Positions 1-5,960 of a stretch of DNA of 7,602 nucleotides are shown here, piece by piece. Made by a program: the position numbers and the translations under genes. The stretch is from Sphaerochaeta sp. (lineage in GTDB: Bacteria > Spirochaetota > Spirochaetia > Sphaerochaetales > Sphaerochaetaceae): NCBI GenBank assembly GCA_003446545.1, contig DMAO01000291.1, positions 1 to 7,602 of the forward strand, written 5' to 3'. The notes beneath the pieces are model-generated. The model did no database searches. It saw only the letters and a list, made by a program, of their open reading frames with translations, and was not told the origin of the DNA. How positions within the stretch are numbered: the first letter of the stretch is position 1; each line of letters starts with the position of its first letter.

Positions 1-1706
1 ATTTCCCTTCCCAAGAATATCGGTTCGGACTCATCTGCATAATTAACAAACCCCAGTCCACTCATGCCCCACTCTGTGACCATCCTGCGAGCAAGGTCTG
101 TGGCCTGCTTGATGTCATTGCTGGTACCTGTTGTGGTTTCACCGTACACAAGCTCCTCGGCCACATATCCACCCATGGTCACCTTGATCCAGTCAATGAG
201 CATGGAACGGTTCTTGGTATAGGCATCGCGTTCAGGAAGGCTGACTGTAAGGCCTAGGGCTCTTCCGTGGGGAATGATCGTCACCTTATGCAAGGGATCG
301 AGATTATCTAGGTAGTAGTGTAGCAAGGTATGCCCAGCCTCATGATAAGCGGTGGCAAGCTTTTCCTCGTCAGTCATGGCGCGGCTCTTCCGTGCCACAC
401 CGAGCAGAATCTTGTCTCGTGCCTCTTCCATGTCATCCATGGAGACAGTAAGCTTTCTCTTGCGAGCAGCAAAAAGGGCTGCCTCATTGATCAGGTTGGC
501 AAGGTCGGCACCACTTGTGCCGGCTGAACCACGGGCAAGCCTCTTCAAGTCAACATCGTCTTCCAGCTGAATCTTGCGCACATGAATCCTGAGGATAGCC
601 TCACGCTCCACGATATCAGGAAGGTCCACCACCACCTGACGGTCAAAACGACCAGGACGCAACAGGGCGGGGTCAAGGACATCAGGGCGGTTGGTGGCCG
701 CCATCACAATGACTCCTGTTGTTGTGGAGAATCCGTCCATCTCCACCAGAATCTGGTTAAGTGTCTGTTCGCGCTCATCATTTCCACCACCTAGGCCACC
801 ACCACGAGTACGCCCTACAGCGTCAAGCTCATCGATAAACAGGATACAGGGGGAATGCTTTCTGGCCTGTTCAAAAAGGTCACGTACCCTGGCAGCTCCC
901 ATACCGACAAACATCTCAACAAAGTCAGACCCGCTGGTATGGAAAAAGGCAACACCGCTTTCACCGGCGACAGCCTTTGCAAGAAGGGTCTTACCTGTTC
1001 CGGGAGGGCCGACAAGCAGCACTCCGCGAGGAATCCTTGCCCCCACTTTGGTAAAGTGGTCAGGACGTTTGAGGAATTCCACCACTTCCTCCAACTCGTA
1101 TTTGGCCTCTATCTGACCGGCAACATCGGCGAAGGTTGTCTTCGTATCCGTTTCAAGATACTCCTTGGCTCTGCTTTTTCCCAACGAAGACATCATTTTC
1201 CCGTTCATGCCGCTTGATTGGCGGTAGAGCATGATGGTAAAGCCTATGAAGATAATCCAAGGCAAGAGCTGCAACAATATCTGTAGCAAGGAGATTTCCT
1301 GCACAGAGCCGGTGACAGTAATCTTATTTTTTTTCAGTGTCTCCAAGAGGGTATCATCAAAATACGGAATTCTCGTCTTTGCAGTTACACCGTTTCTCAA
1401 TACAAAGTTAATCTGGGACTGTTCCTTGATCTCTGCACTTATCACCTCGCCGGAATTGACATACGAAATGAAAGTGGTATAGGGAACCACCTGGTCAACT
1501 GTACTGGCACTGGTGAAAAACATATAGGCAAACGTAATCGCCAAGGTGATAAAAACCATCAGGGCAAACCGGTTCTTCGGATTGTTCTGAGGCATGAAGG
1601 GAGGCTTTTTCCCATCTTTGGAAGGACCCTGCCAATACTGGTTATTGTCCTTATCGTCTTTGCGTGTATCATTATCTCTGTCGTTGTCTTCTTTTTTAAG
1701 TTTCAC
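1..1706 (-). CDS. ftsH: ATP-dependent zinc metalloprotease FtsH (partial, C-terminus beyond left edge)
   Basis: FtsH is a hexameric inner-membrane AAA+ protease that unfolds and degrades damaged membrane proteins and some short-lived regulators. The first 568 residues are visible. There is a hydrophilic Asp/Asn/Lys-rich head (about 1-46), TM1 (about 47-67), a periplasmic segment, TM2 (about 145-162), Walker A GPPGTGKT (233-240), the FVGMG pore loop (266-270), Walker B with IDE (291-293), and a second region of homology ending RPGRFDR (350-356). The zinc site HEAGH is at 455-459, and Asp531 in SNDIK is the expected third zinc ligand. Judged against E. coli FtsH (644 residues), some 80-100 C-terminal residues are missing at the window edge. 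The GTG start overlaps the end of tilS by 11 bases and has AAGGA nine bases upstream. A later ATG (residue 38) has no such site. The usual GGRAAE motif reads GGYVAEE here. Identification is secure; the exact start is less so. Confidence 0.97.
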   Translation of the reverse strand, partial: MKLKKEDNDRDNDTRKDDKDNNQYWQGPSKDGKKPPFMPQNNPKNRFALMVFITLAITFAYMFFTSASTVDQVVPYTTFISYVNSGEVISAEIKEQSQINFVLRNGVTAKTRIPYFDDTLLETLKKNKITVTGSVQEISLLQILLQLLPWIIFIGFTIMLYRQSSGMNGKMMSSLGKSRAKEYLETDTKTTFADVAGQIEAKYELEEVVEFLKRPDHFTKVGARIPRGVLLVGPPGTGKTLLAKAVAGESGVAFFHTSGSDFVEMFVGMGAARVRDLFEQARKHSPCILFIDELDAVGRTRGGGLGGGNDEREQTLNQILVEMDGFSTTTGVIVMAATNRPDVLDPALLRPGRFDRQVVVDLPDIVEREAILRIHVRKIQLEDDVDLKRLARGSAGTSGADLANLINEAALFAARKRKLTVSMDDMEEARDKILLGVARKSRAMTDEEKLATAYHEAGHTLLHYYLDNLDPLHKVTIIPHGRALGLTVSLPERDAYTKNRSMLIDWIKVTMGGYVAEELVYGETTTGTSNDIKQATDLARRMVTEWGMSGLGFVNYADESEPIFLGRE

Positions 1707-3120
1707 TGCTCTCGTTCCTTTTGCTAACACTATATATATTTGTTGTTCTTCCGGCAAGGGGAGTTTTATATCTATTGCACAACCGATCCTTTCCCCCAAG
1801 AAACCGTGCAAACACTGCTACTATCCCCGTAACGTCCTCAAGAACAGGGACTTGCGGTTGTAGATCAGAAGGAATCTTCCATTCAGAAAAGAGCTTGCTC
1901 AGCAATACAGTCTTCCCTTCTAGCTCTATGCGGTCCCCTTCAAGGGGTGAACGCAGCACAGGATTGACCAGCTGTCCCTTTTCTATACGTAAGAGCAGGG
2001 GATCCTCGCTCGTAGGTAGGATGCTAAACTCTGATCCAAACCCCAGCTCCACTTTGTCTTGATCTTCAAGTATATCAATTGGGAAGCAAAAACTGAAGGG
2101 GACTGCCCTTGTTTGCAAGGAAAACCATCCCCCAGTAAGGTAAGCTACAGTATTCCCACTGGTAATAGACCATCGCCCTGAGGCTGTGCTTGCTTCCAAG
2201 GCGCTGCGGACCTGTTGCACCTTGGCATAGGAAACCCTCGTATCCAACCCTTGGGCAACATGGTCGAACATTCGGAACAAGACATTATCACGTATTGATC
2301 TCTCCAATGCAAGGAAGTCATCTAAAAACATGCCTGCATGCTCTGAAAAGACGACTTTACGTACAGCCTCAGAGGTGAGGTCTTCCAACAGGGCAGAGAC
2401 ATCCTTTGCACGGGTGGTCAGTCTCTGCACACCTTTATAGGCCTGAGGATAGAGAGAGAGGATAACAGGGGTTAGGTGTTTTCGAATCGCATTGCGCTCA
2501 TAACACATCTGATGGTTGGTTGAGTCTTCAGACCAGTGATACCCCAGGGCAACAACATACTGTTGCAGTTGCACATGCGTTAGAGTGAGGGTAGGCCTCA
2601 CAATGACTGTTGGGGAGGAAAAACCACTCCGGACGGAGACGATACCTTCCAAGGAGGCTATGCTGCTGCCTTGAAATACCCGTTTGAGTATGGTCTCCAT
2701 CTGGTCGTCAGCATTGTGCGCAGTGGCAAGATAGGTACATCCCAAGGAGGTGCAAGCATCTTCCAGGTTTGCGTAACGCAACAGGCGAGCTGCTTCCTCA
2801 ATACCCGAGCCTCTGGTGGAGGATGCCTTTGCAACCGATCCTTTCTCAAGGGTCAGCACAGTAAGAACAAGACCCAGCCTCTCACAGTTCTCCCGATTGA
2901 GGGACAGCTCCTGCTGTAGTTCCTCAGGCCTGCGAAGGCCATGGTTCACATAGAGAGGTACTATCTTAGATGGGGGGAGCAAGCTAGAGAGGGCAAGCAG
3001 AAGGGCAAGTGAGTCACTCCCTCCCGAAAAAGCAACTGCCATACTCTTATCCAAGTCGATGTGCTGCTCTGTGAGGAACCGAGAGACTTCAGAGGGGACC
3101 AACTCTTCGATTGTAGGCAT
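1696..3120 (-). CDS. tilS: tRNA(Ile)-lysidine synthase
   Basis: TilS uses ATP and lysine to convert C34 of the CAU-anticodon tRNA-Ile to lysidine, so that it reads AUA and is charged with isoleucine. It acts in the cytoplasm and is usually essential. The N-terminal PP-loop ATPase domain shows SGGSDS at residues 32-37, VNHGLR at 58-63, [11 protein letters not shown] at 106-116, HNADDQMET at 135-143, and DSTN followed by ERNAIR at 199-213. The C-terminal third carries a TilS-C-like part with GDRIELEG and a leucine-rich LSKLF segment followed by WKIP. At 474 residues it is somewhat longer than E. coli TilS (about 430). The ATG start lies 32 bases inside pth and is preceded by an exceptionally strong Shine-Dalgarno. 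The 3' end overlaps ftsH by 11 bases, so pth, tilS and ftsH are probably translated as a coupled set. The tilS-ftsH neighbourhood also occurs in Bacillus. Confidence 0.95.
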   Translation of the reverse strand: MPTIEELVPSEVSRFLTEQHIDLDKSMAVAFSGGSDSLALLLALSSLLPPSKIVPLYVNHGLRRPEELQQELSLNRENCERLGLVLTVLTLEKGSVAKASSTRGSGIEEAARLLRYANLEDACTSLGCTYLATAHNADDQMETILKRVFQGSSIASLEGIVSVRSGFSSPTVIVRPTLTLTHVQLQQYVVALGYHWSEDSTNHQMCYERNAIRKHLTPVILSLYPQAYKGVQRLTTRAKDVSALLEDLTSEAVRKVVFSEHAGMFLDDFLALERSIRDNVLFRMFDHVAQGLDTRVSYAKVQQVRSALEASTASGRWSITSGNTVAYLTGGWFSLQTRAVPFSFCFPIDILEDQDKVELGFGSEFSILPTSEDPLLLRIEKGQLVNPVLRSPLEGDRIELEGKTVLLSKLFSEWKIPSDLQPQVPVLEDVTGIVAVFARFLGGKDRLCNRYKTPLAGRTTNIYSVSKRNESSET

Positions 3121-3652
3121 GTATCACCTCCTTGATGCTTGTACCCTCCACCAATGCACAAAGGGCCTCTGAAGCAAGCTTTACTCCGCTGCCAAAGCGA
3201 GGGTCATCCTCTTGGGAAAGTACATGGTCAACGACCGAAACTCCTGGGGCTGGACGTCCGATACCAACGTAGATGCGGACAAAATCACTGCAGCCGAACT
3301 TTTCGATCAGACTTTTCAGACCATTGTGCCCAGCAGAGGAGCCACCCTTCCTGATCCTGATCGTTCCCAAAGGAAGATCCATCTGGTCAAGTACAACTAT
3401 CATGTCGTTGCATGATTGCCTACGGAAATACTTCGCAATATCCCCACTGTTGTTCATATAGGTCAAAGGTTGTACCAGAAGGCTCGGACTGCCCCCGACT
3501 GCCAACTTTGCATACCGGTATGAACGGAAACAGCGTTTTTTCAGACGAACCTGAAAAAACGCTGCACTCTGTTCAACCACAGCAAAACCGACGTTATGCC
3601 GAGACTGTTCGTACTTGGTACCTGGATTGCCCAGTCCAAGAATCAGCTTCAT
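3089..3652 (-). CDS. pth: Peptidyl-tRNA hydrolase
   Basis: Pth cleaves the ester bond of peptidyl-tRNAs that drop off the ribosome, which recycles tRNA. The protein has 187 residues, close to the usual 185-195. It opens with the family signature LGLGNPGTKYEQSRHN. Asn9 and the catalytic His19 correspond to E. coli Asn10 and His20. The remaining active-site residues are also visible: Asn67 in TYMNNSG, Asp92 in LDQMDLPLG and Asn110 in SAGHNGLKS. The IGIGRP-like segment reads VGIGRPAPG at 129-137. The start ATG overlaps the rplY stop as ATGA, with AAGG seven bases upstream inside rplY. The 3' end overlaps tilS by 32 bases and contains the tilS ribosome binding site. The rplY/ctc-pth pairing is widespread in bacteria and fits coordinated supply of translation factors. 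Confidence 0.97.
   Translation of the reverse strand: MKLILGLGNPGTKYEQSRHNVGFAVVEQSAAFFQVRLKKRCFRSYRYAKLAVGGSPSLLVQPLTYMNNSGDIAKYFRRQSCNDMIVVLDQMDLPLGTIRIRKGGSSAGHNGLKSLIEKFGCSDFVRIYVGIGRPAPGVSVVDHVLSQEDDPRFGSGVKLASEALCALVEGTSIKEVIHAYNRRVGPL
3123..3133 (-). promoter_or_regulatory. Full-length Shine-Dalgarno of tilS inside pth
   Basis: AAGGAGGTGAT is complementary to 11 consecutive bases of the usual 3' end of bacterial 16S rRNA (ATCACCTCCTT). GGAGG lies six bases before the tilS ATG. The same bases encode the Lys-Glu-Val-Ile stretch near the Pth C-terminus. Confidence 0.85.
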
Positions 3653-4296
3653 TTTTTGGCCTTGTCGTCCTCTTCTGCATCAGAAGCTTCATCGATGACG
3701 TTAACCGCAGCTTCCTCATCCTCTTCTTCGACAACCTCTTCCTTAATTGTCTTTACGGATGCGACTGTTCGGTTAAGATCCTCAAGAACCTTTACCGTAC
3801 TGGGGAAAACAACCTCACTGAGGTGAAGAACTTCGTTCAGCCCCAGGTGGGAGACATCTGCATGGATTGCATCGGGAAGATCCTTGGGCAAGCATTCAAT
3901 TTCAACTTCATGCATAACCTGCTCAAGCACTCCACCTACACGGGTTCCAACTGGGTGACCGACAAGGGTAAGGGCGACCATTGCACGAAGAGCCTGACCA
4001 CGGGTTACTTCATAGAAGTCCACATGCTTGATCTCGCCGTACATCAGGTTTTCTTGGTAGTCTTTCATCAGACATTCGTATTTGGTTTTACCAATGGTGA
4101 TCTTGAGCAATGCAGTCTCAGAGAAATAGCGCATCTTATTGTTGAATTCCCTTGCATCGAGGGAAAGGTGTATTGGATTCTTCTTCTTGCCATAAATTAC
4201 AGCAGGGATTCGTTTGTTGCGCAACAACCGGCGTGCGCCAGCGGAACCGAAATCGGTTGTTCTTCTTTCGGCAGTAAGAGATCTTTTTTCAGACAT
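3649..4296 (-). CDS. rplY: 50S ribosomal protein L25 (Ctc/TL5 type)
   Basis: L25 binds 5S rRNA in the central protuberance of the large ribosomal subunit. The long form, called Ctc in Bacillus (where it is a general stress protein) and TL5 in Thermus, adds a C-terminal beta-domain. Residues 1 to about 95 form the 5S-binding L25 domain, with the signature GSAGARRLLRNKRIPAVIYG at 17-36 and HVDFYEV at 91-97. Residues about 97-185 match the TL5/Ctc C-terminal domain (VGHPVGTRVGGVLEQ). A strongly acidic tail (about 187-215, rich in Glu and Asp) ends in KAKK. The length of 215 fits the long form. The ATG has AAGGAG about six bases upstream. The gene opens the second half of the leftward cluster, after the tRNA-Gln terminator, and its stop overlaps the pth start by four bases. 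Its leader holds two hairpins and a candidate promoter. Confidence 0.95.
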   Translation of the reverse strand: MSEKRSLTAERRTTDFGSAGARRLLRNKRIPAVIYGKKKNPIHLSLDAREFNNKMRYFSETALLKITIGKTKYECLMKDYQENLMYGEIKHVDFYEVTRGQALRAMVALTLVGHPVGTRVGGVLEQVMHEVEIECLPKDLPDAIHADVSHLGLNEVLHLSEVVFPSTVKVLEDLNRTVASVKTIKEEVVEEEDEEAAVNVIDEASDAEEDDKAKK

Positions 4297-4316
4297 ACAA
4301 TGCTCCTTGTACTCTC

Positions 4317-4340
4317 ATTGGCTACCATTTTGGCACCAAT
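4317..4340 (-). other. Leader hairpin 2 upstream of rplY
   Basis: ATTGGTGCC-AAAAT-GGTAGCCAAT on the minus strand can form a nine-pair stem with two wobbles and one bulged A. It ends about ten bases before the rplY Shine-Dalgarno. With hairpin 1 it could form a translation-control leader for the L25 operon. This is a structural inference only. Confidence 0.4.
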
Positions 4341-4353
4341 TACCATAACATAG

Positions 4354-4370
4354 GGGTATCCAAGACACCC
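4354..4370 (-). other. Leader hairpin 1 upstream of rplY
   Basis: GGGTGTC-TTG-GATACCC on the minus strand forms a seven-pair stem with one G-T wobble and a three-base loop. No T tract follows, so it is not a standard terminator. It may be the first structured element of the rplY 5' leader. Confidence 0.45.
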
Positions 4371-4384
4371 AACGAAATACAATA

Positions 4385-4414
4385 CTACCCGATTATCATT
4401 ATCGACGACAAGAG
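4385..4414 (-). promoter_or_regulatory. Weak candidate promoter for rplY-pth-tilS-ftsH
   Basis: Read leftward after the tRNA terminator, TTGTCG and TAGTAT are separated by 18 bases, each with four of six consensus matches. The spacer holds GATAATGATAAT, which resembles a Fur box. A transcript starting here would carry both leader hairpins and the rplY Shine-Dalgarno. GATAAT-like boxes just upstream are possible alternative -10 elements. Confidence 0.3.
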
Positions 4415-4440
4415 CTTTGCCTCCGAATGTATGGGCAAAC

Positions 4441-4472
4441 AAAAAGCAACCCGCAATAATTTGGGATTGCTT
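4441..4472 (-). terminator. Rho-independent terminator after tRNA-Gln
   Basis: Read leftward, AAGCAA-T-CCC pairs with GGGTTGCTT to form a nine-pair stem with one bulged T and a ten-base loop. The stem runs into a T tract whose last three bases follow it, then GTTT. It begins eight bases after the tRNA discriminator. It should end the tRNA transcript, and any ispE-spoVG read-through, before rplY. Confidence 0.7.
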
Positions 4473-4479
4473 AATGCAA

Positions 4480-4551
4480 CTGGGAAGGAGGGATTCGAAC
4501 CCCCGATGCCGGCACCAAAAACCAGAGCCTTAACCGCTTGGCGACTTCCCA
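4480..4551 (-). tRNA. tRNA-Gln (anticodon UUG)
   Basis: The 72-base sequence folds as a complete cloverleaf. The acceptor stem is TGGGAAG with CTTCCCA. The D-arm is GCC-AAGCGGTTAA-GGC. The anticodon stem is CTGGT with GCCGG around loop TTTTGGT, which gives anticodon TTG at positions 34-36. The variable loop has four bases. The T-arm is GGGGG-TTCGAAT-CCCTC, and the discriminator is G. The 3' CCA is not encoded, so a CCA-adding enzyme is required. The initial U1-A72 pair is a known hallmark of bacterial tRNA-Gln. It sits 45 bases after spoVG and carries its own candidate promoter and terminator. Confidence 0.97.
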
Positions 4552-4555
4552 AGGA

Positions 4556-4573
4556 CGGATATGACAATATCCG
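4556..4573. repeat. Perfect 7-bp inverted repeat at the tRNA-Gln promoter
   Basis: CGGATAT-TGTC-ATATCCG (minus strand) is a perfect seven-base inverted repeat with a four-base centre, ending four bases before the tRNA. It overlaps the candidate -10 box. It could be a protein operator or, in a read-through spoVG-tRNA transcript, a hairpin next to the RNase P cleavage site. Confidence 0.6.
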
Positions 4574-4592
4574 AAATAGAATCCTTTGTCCA
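4564..4592 (-). promoter_or_regulatory. Candidate sigma-70-type promoter of tRNA-Gln
   Basis: On the minus strand TGGACA (4592-4587, five of six to the -35 consensus) and TATTGT (4569-4564, four of six to the -10) are separated by exactly 17 bases. The -10 ends 12 bases before the mature tRNA 5' end. It lies wholly between the spoVG stop and the tRNA. A perfect seven-base inverted repeat covers its -10 box. Confidence 0.5.
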
Positions 4593-4596
4593 GCGG

Positions 4597-4881
4597 TTAT
4601 TCCTGAGAGGTTAGTTTTGTCTCATCCCCCACATCGGAAATATACGCATCCATAATTATCTTTTGGAGGTGGTCACGAAATTCACTACAGATGGGATGGG
4701 CAACATCCTTGAACTCCCCATTTGCAAGCTGCCGACTAGGCATGGCGATAAAATCCCCCTCACGGCCTTCAATAACCTTAATGTTATGCACGACAAACTG
4801 GTTGTCGAACGTCACTGTAACATAAGCCTTGAGCTTACCTGCCTGATTGACCTTCCGTATCCGCACCTCTGATATGTCCAC
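4597..4881 (-). CDS. spoVG: SpoVG family nucleic-acid-binding regulator
   Basis: SpoVG is a small DNA- and RNA-binding protein. It affects septation and sporulation in Bacillus, virulence genes in Staphylococcus, and is a known regulator in the spirochaete Borrelia. From the GTG at 4881 the protein has 94 residues. Its opening, MDISEVRIRKVN, aligns without gaps with the Bacillus opening MEVTDVRLRRVN. Core signatures follow: FVVHNIKVIEG, FIAMPSRQ, GEFKDVAHPI, and a helical tail. A longer frame begins at a TTG four codons upstream (4893), but that TTG belongs to TTGGAGG, which serves better as the Shine-Dalgarno for the GTG (GGAGG, five bases ahead). The TTG does have a weaker AGAAGG six bases upstream, so it is not excluded. 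The gene follows ispE by 36 bases and precedes tRNA-Gln by 45 bases. No terminator lies between ispE and spoVG, so co-transcription is likely. In Bacillus ispE also lies just upstream of spoVG. Confidence 0.93.
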   Translation of the reverse strand: MDISEVRIRKVNQAGKLKAYVTVTFDNQFVVHNIKVIEGREGDFIAMPSRQLANGEFKDVAHPICSEFRDHLQKIIMDAYISDVGDETKLTSQE

Positions 4882-4893
4882 AAACACCTCCAA
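4881..4893 (-). promoter_or_regulatory. Ribosome binding site that decides the spoVG start
   Basis: TTGGAGGTGTTTG contains GGAGG five bases before the GTG at 4881. The TTG at 4893 is a possible start codon but lies within this ribosome binding site. The alignment of the GTG-started protein with SpoVG families supports the shorter form. Confidence 0.7.
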
Positions 4894-4917
4894 GTAATGC
4901 CTTCTGAACCAAGACCG

Positions 4918-5796
4918 TTATATCAGCTTAGTGCACCAAAGTTGCACACTATCCATAAACCTATTGTGAAGATCCTCACACAATTTTAGCACACTTTTGT
5001 CATTTTCGCTTATAAAAAACCAGCAAGACCCACTTCCGGATAAACTTCCAAAACCACTATATTTTTCACCAACAAGATGTACTGTCTCATAAAACTCAGG
5101 ATACTCAGTACATCTCTCAAAAACATTGAAAAAAACATCTCCCCAGTAAGGAGTCTTCTTTTCCAACGTGGAAAGAACTGTTTGAAGGGGGATTCTTTCA
5201 CCCAGCTCATTTCTATCAAGCAAGGTATCAATGCGTGCGTACGCTTCTTTGGTTGAGACTGAATATCCACTAGGCTGGGCTAGCACAATATGTTTAGGTT
5301 CAAGGGTGAGGCCCGTAATCTTCTCGCCCCTGCCCTCTACCAAAGCACAAGAAAAGCCTGAAAGAAAAAAAGGCACATCACTGCCAACGTGCAAGGCTAT
5401 ATCCTCAAGTTCTTTGGGAGGCAGTGCTCTCTCCCCTGCTGCCTGTTGTAAGAGCAACAGCAAAGAAGCTGCATCACTGGAGCCACCACCCAATCCTGCC
5501 TTGACAGGGATGTGCTTCTCACAATGCACCTGTACTGATAGGGGGAGAAGGGCTCTCTCATACCAGAGAAGAGCAGCCTGGGTCAGGGTATCGCTTCCCT
5601 TGTCACAGTAGGTTTCCAAACCGGTGACTGAAACGGAGAAGACATCACTTTCCCTATAAGTCATCTCTATATGGTCAGATAAATCAACTAGGGCAAAAAT
5701 GGACTCAATGGGGTGATACCCGTCTGCAAAAGGGGTACCAACAGCTAGATATACATTCACTTTTGCGTAAGCATGACGAGAAAGCAGGACACCCAT
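4918..5796 (-). CDS. ispE: 4-diphosphocytidyl-2-C-methyl-D-erythritol kinase
   Basis: IspE phosphorylates CDP-methylerythritol with ATP, the fourth step of the MEP (non-mevalonate) route to isoprenoid precursors. It is a cytoplasmic GHMP kinase. The 292-residue protein has the expected layout: Lys12 in AYAKVN (equivalent to catalytic Lys10 in E. coli), GYHPIES at 26-32, the glycine-rich ATP motif KAGLGGGSSDAA at 99-110, Asp140 in HVGSDVPFF (equivalent to Asp141), and a third GHMP motif SGFGSLSGSGSC at 247-258. The ATG start places Lys12 at the family position and no in-frame start lies just upstream, but no clear Shine-Dalgarno precedes it. It is the first gene of the leftward cluster, after an AT-rich gap of about 165 bases. 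Its presence indicates that this organism makes isoprenoids by the MEP route. Confidence 0.95.
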   Translation of the reverse strand: MGVLLSRHAYAKVNVYLAVGTPFADGYHPIESIFALVDLSDHIEMTYRESDVFSVSVTGLETYCDKGSDTLTQAALLWYERALLPLSVQVHCEKHIPVKAGLGGGSSDAASLLLLLQQAAGERALPPKELEDIALHVGSDVPFFLSGFSCALVEGRGEKITGLTLEPKHIVLAQPSGYSVSTKEAYARIDTLLDRNELGERIPLQTVLSTLEKKTPYWGDVFFNVFERCTEYPEFYETVHLVGEKYSGFGSLSGSGSCWFFISENDKSVLKLCEDLHNRFMDSVQLWCTKLI

Positions 5797-5960
5797 GACA
5801 CAACAATATCAAAGGGTTAGTCTGTTGTCTACTACGATTACATAATTTCTATGCCATAAGCTATAAAGTTTCTCTCAAAACTTTGCTTAGAGAGCATATT
5901 TATCAGATAAAACCCAATTTTATAGTAAATGAACAGTTTCAGTGAGAAAACGGGAACCCC
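5797..5960. promoter_or_regulatory. AT-rich gap between the glycosylase gene and ispE
   Basis: No gene is visible in these 164 bases on either strand. They are clearly richer in A and T than the flanking genes and must carry the ispE-spoVG promoter if those genes are transcribed from here. No hexamer pair stands out: TTTATA with TATGTA at 17 bases, or TTGAGA without a good partner, are weak options. Two dyads are present: AAAGTTT-TGAGAG-AAACTTT at 5865-5884, and an AT-only hairpin ATAAAA-TTGGG-TTTTAT at 5907-5923 that could weakly terminate the glycosylase transcript. Confidence 0.5.
5865..5884. repeat. Perfect 7-bp inverted repeat upstream of ispE
   Basis: AAAGTTT-TGAGAG-AAACTTT (minus strand) is a perfect inverted repeat with a six-base centre, about 70 bases before the ispE ATG. 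The centre overlaps a TTGAGA that resembles a -35 box. No T tract follows, so an operator or RNA leader element is more likely than a terminator. Confidence 0.5.

Noticed and set aside
691..1217. Plus-strand frames of 120-141 codons opposite ftsH
   Set aside because: They are shadows of the ftsH reading frame. The minus-strand translation gives an uninterrupted AAA+ protease with all catalytic motifs.
3412..4353. A 313-codon plus-strand frame opposite rplY and the start of pth
   Set aside because: It mirrors real genes on the other strand, has odd Cys/Phe-rich composition and shows no family motif.
4356..4381. TTGGGT followed by TATGTT as the rplY promoter
   Set aside because: The spacing is only about 14 bases, and the segment overlaps leader hairpin 1.
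4480..4551. tRNA-Gln as a phage or island attachment site
   Set aside because: No integrase gene, no direct repeat of the tRNA 3' end and no foreign-looking cargo lie nearby in the window.
5907..5923. AT-only hairpin ATAAAA-TTGGG-TTTTAT as a terminator of the glycosylase gene
   Set aside because: The stem is six A-T pairs with no T tract after it, so it is too weak to call as a terminator.
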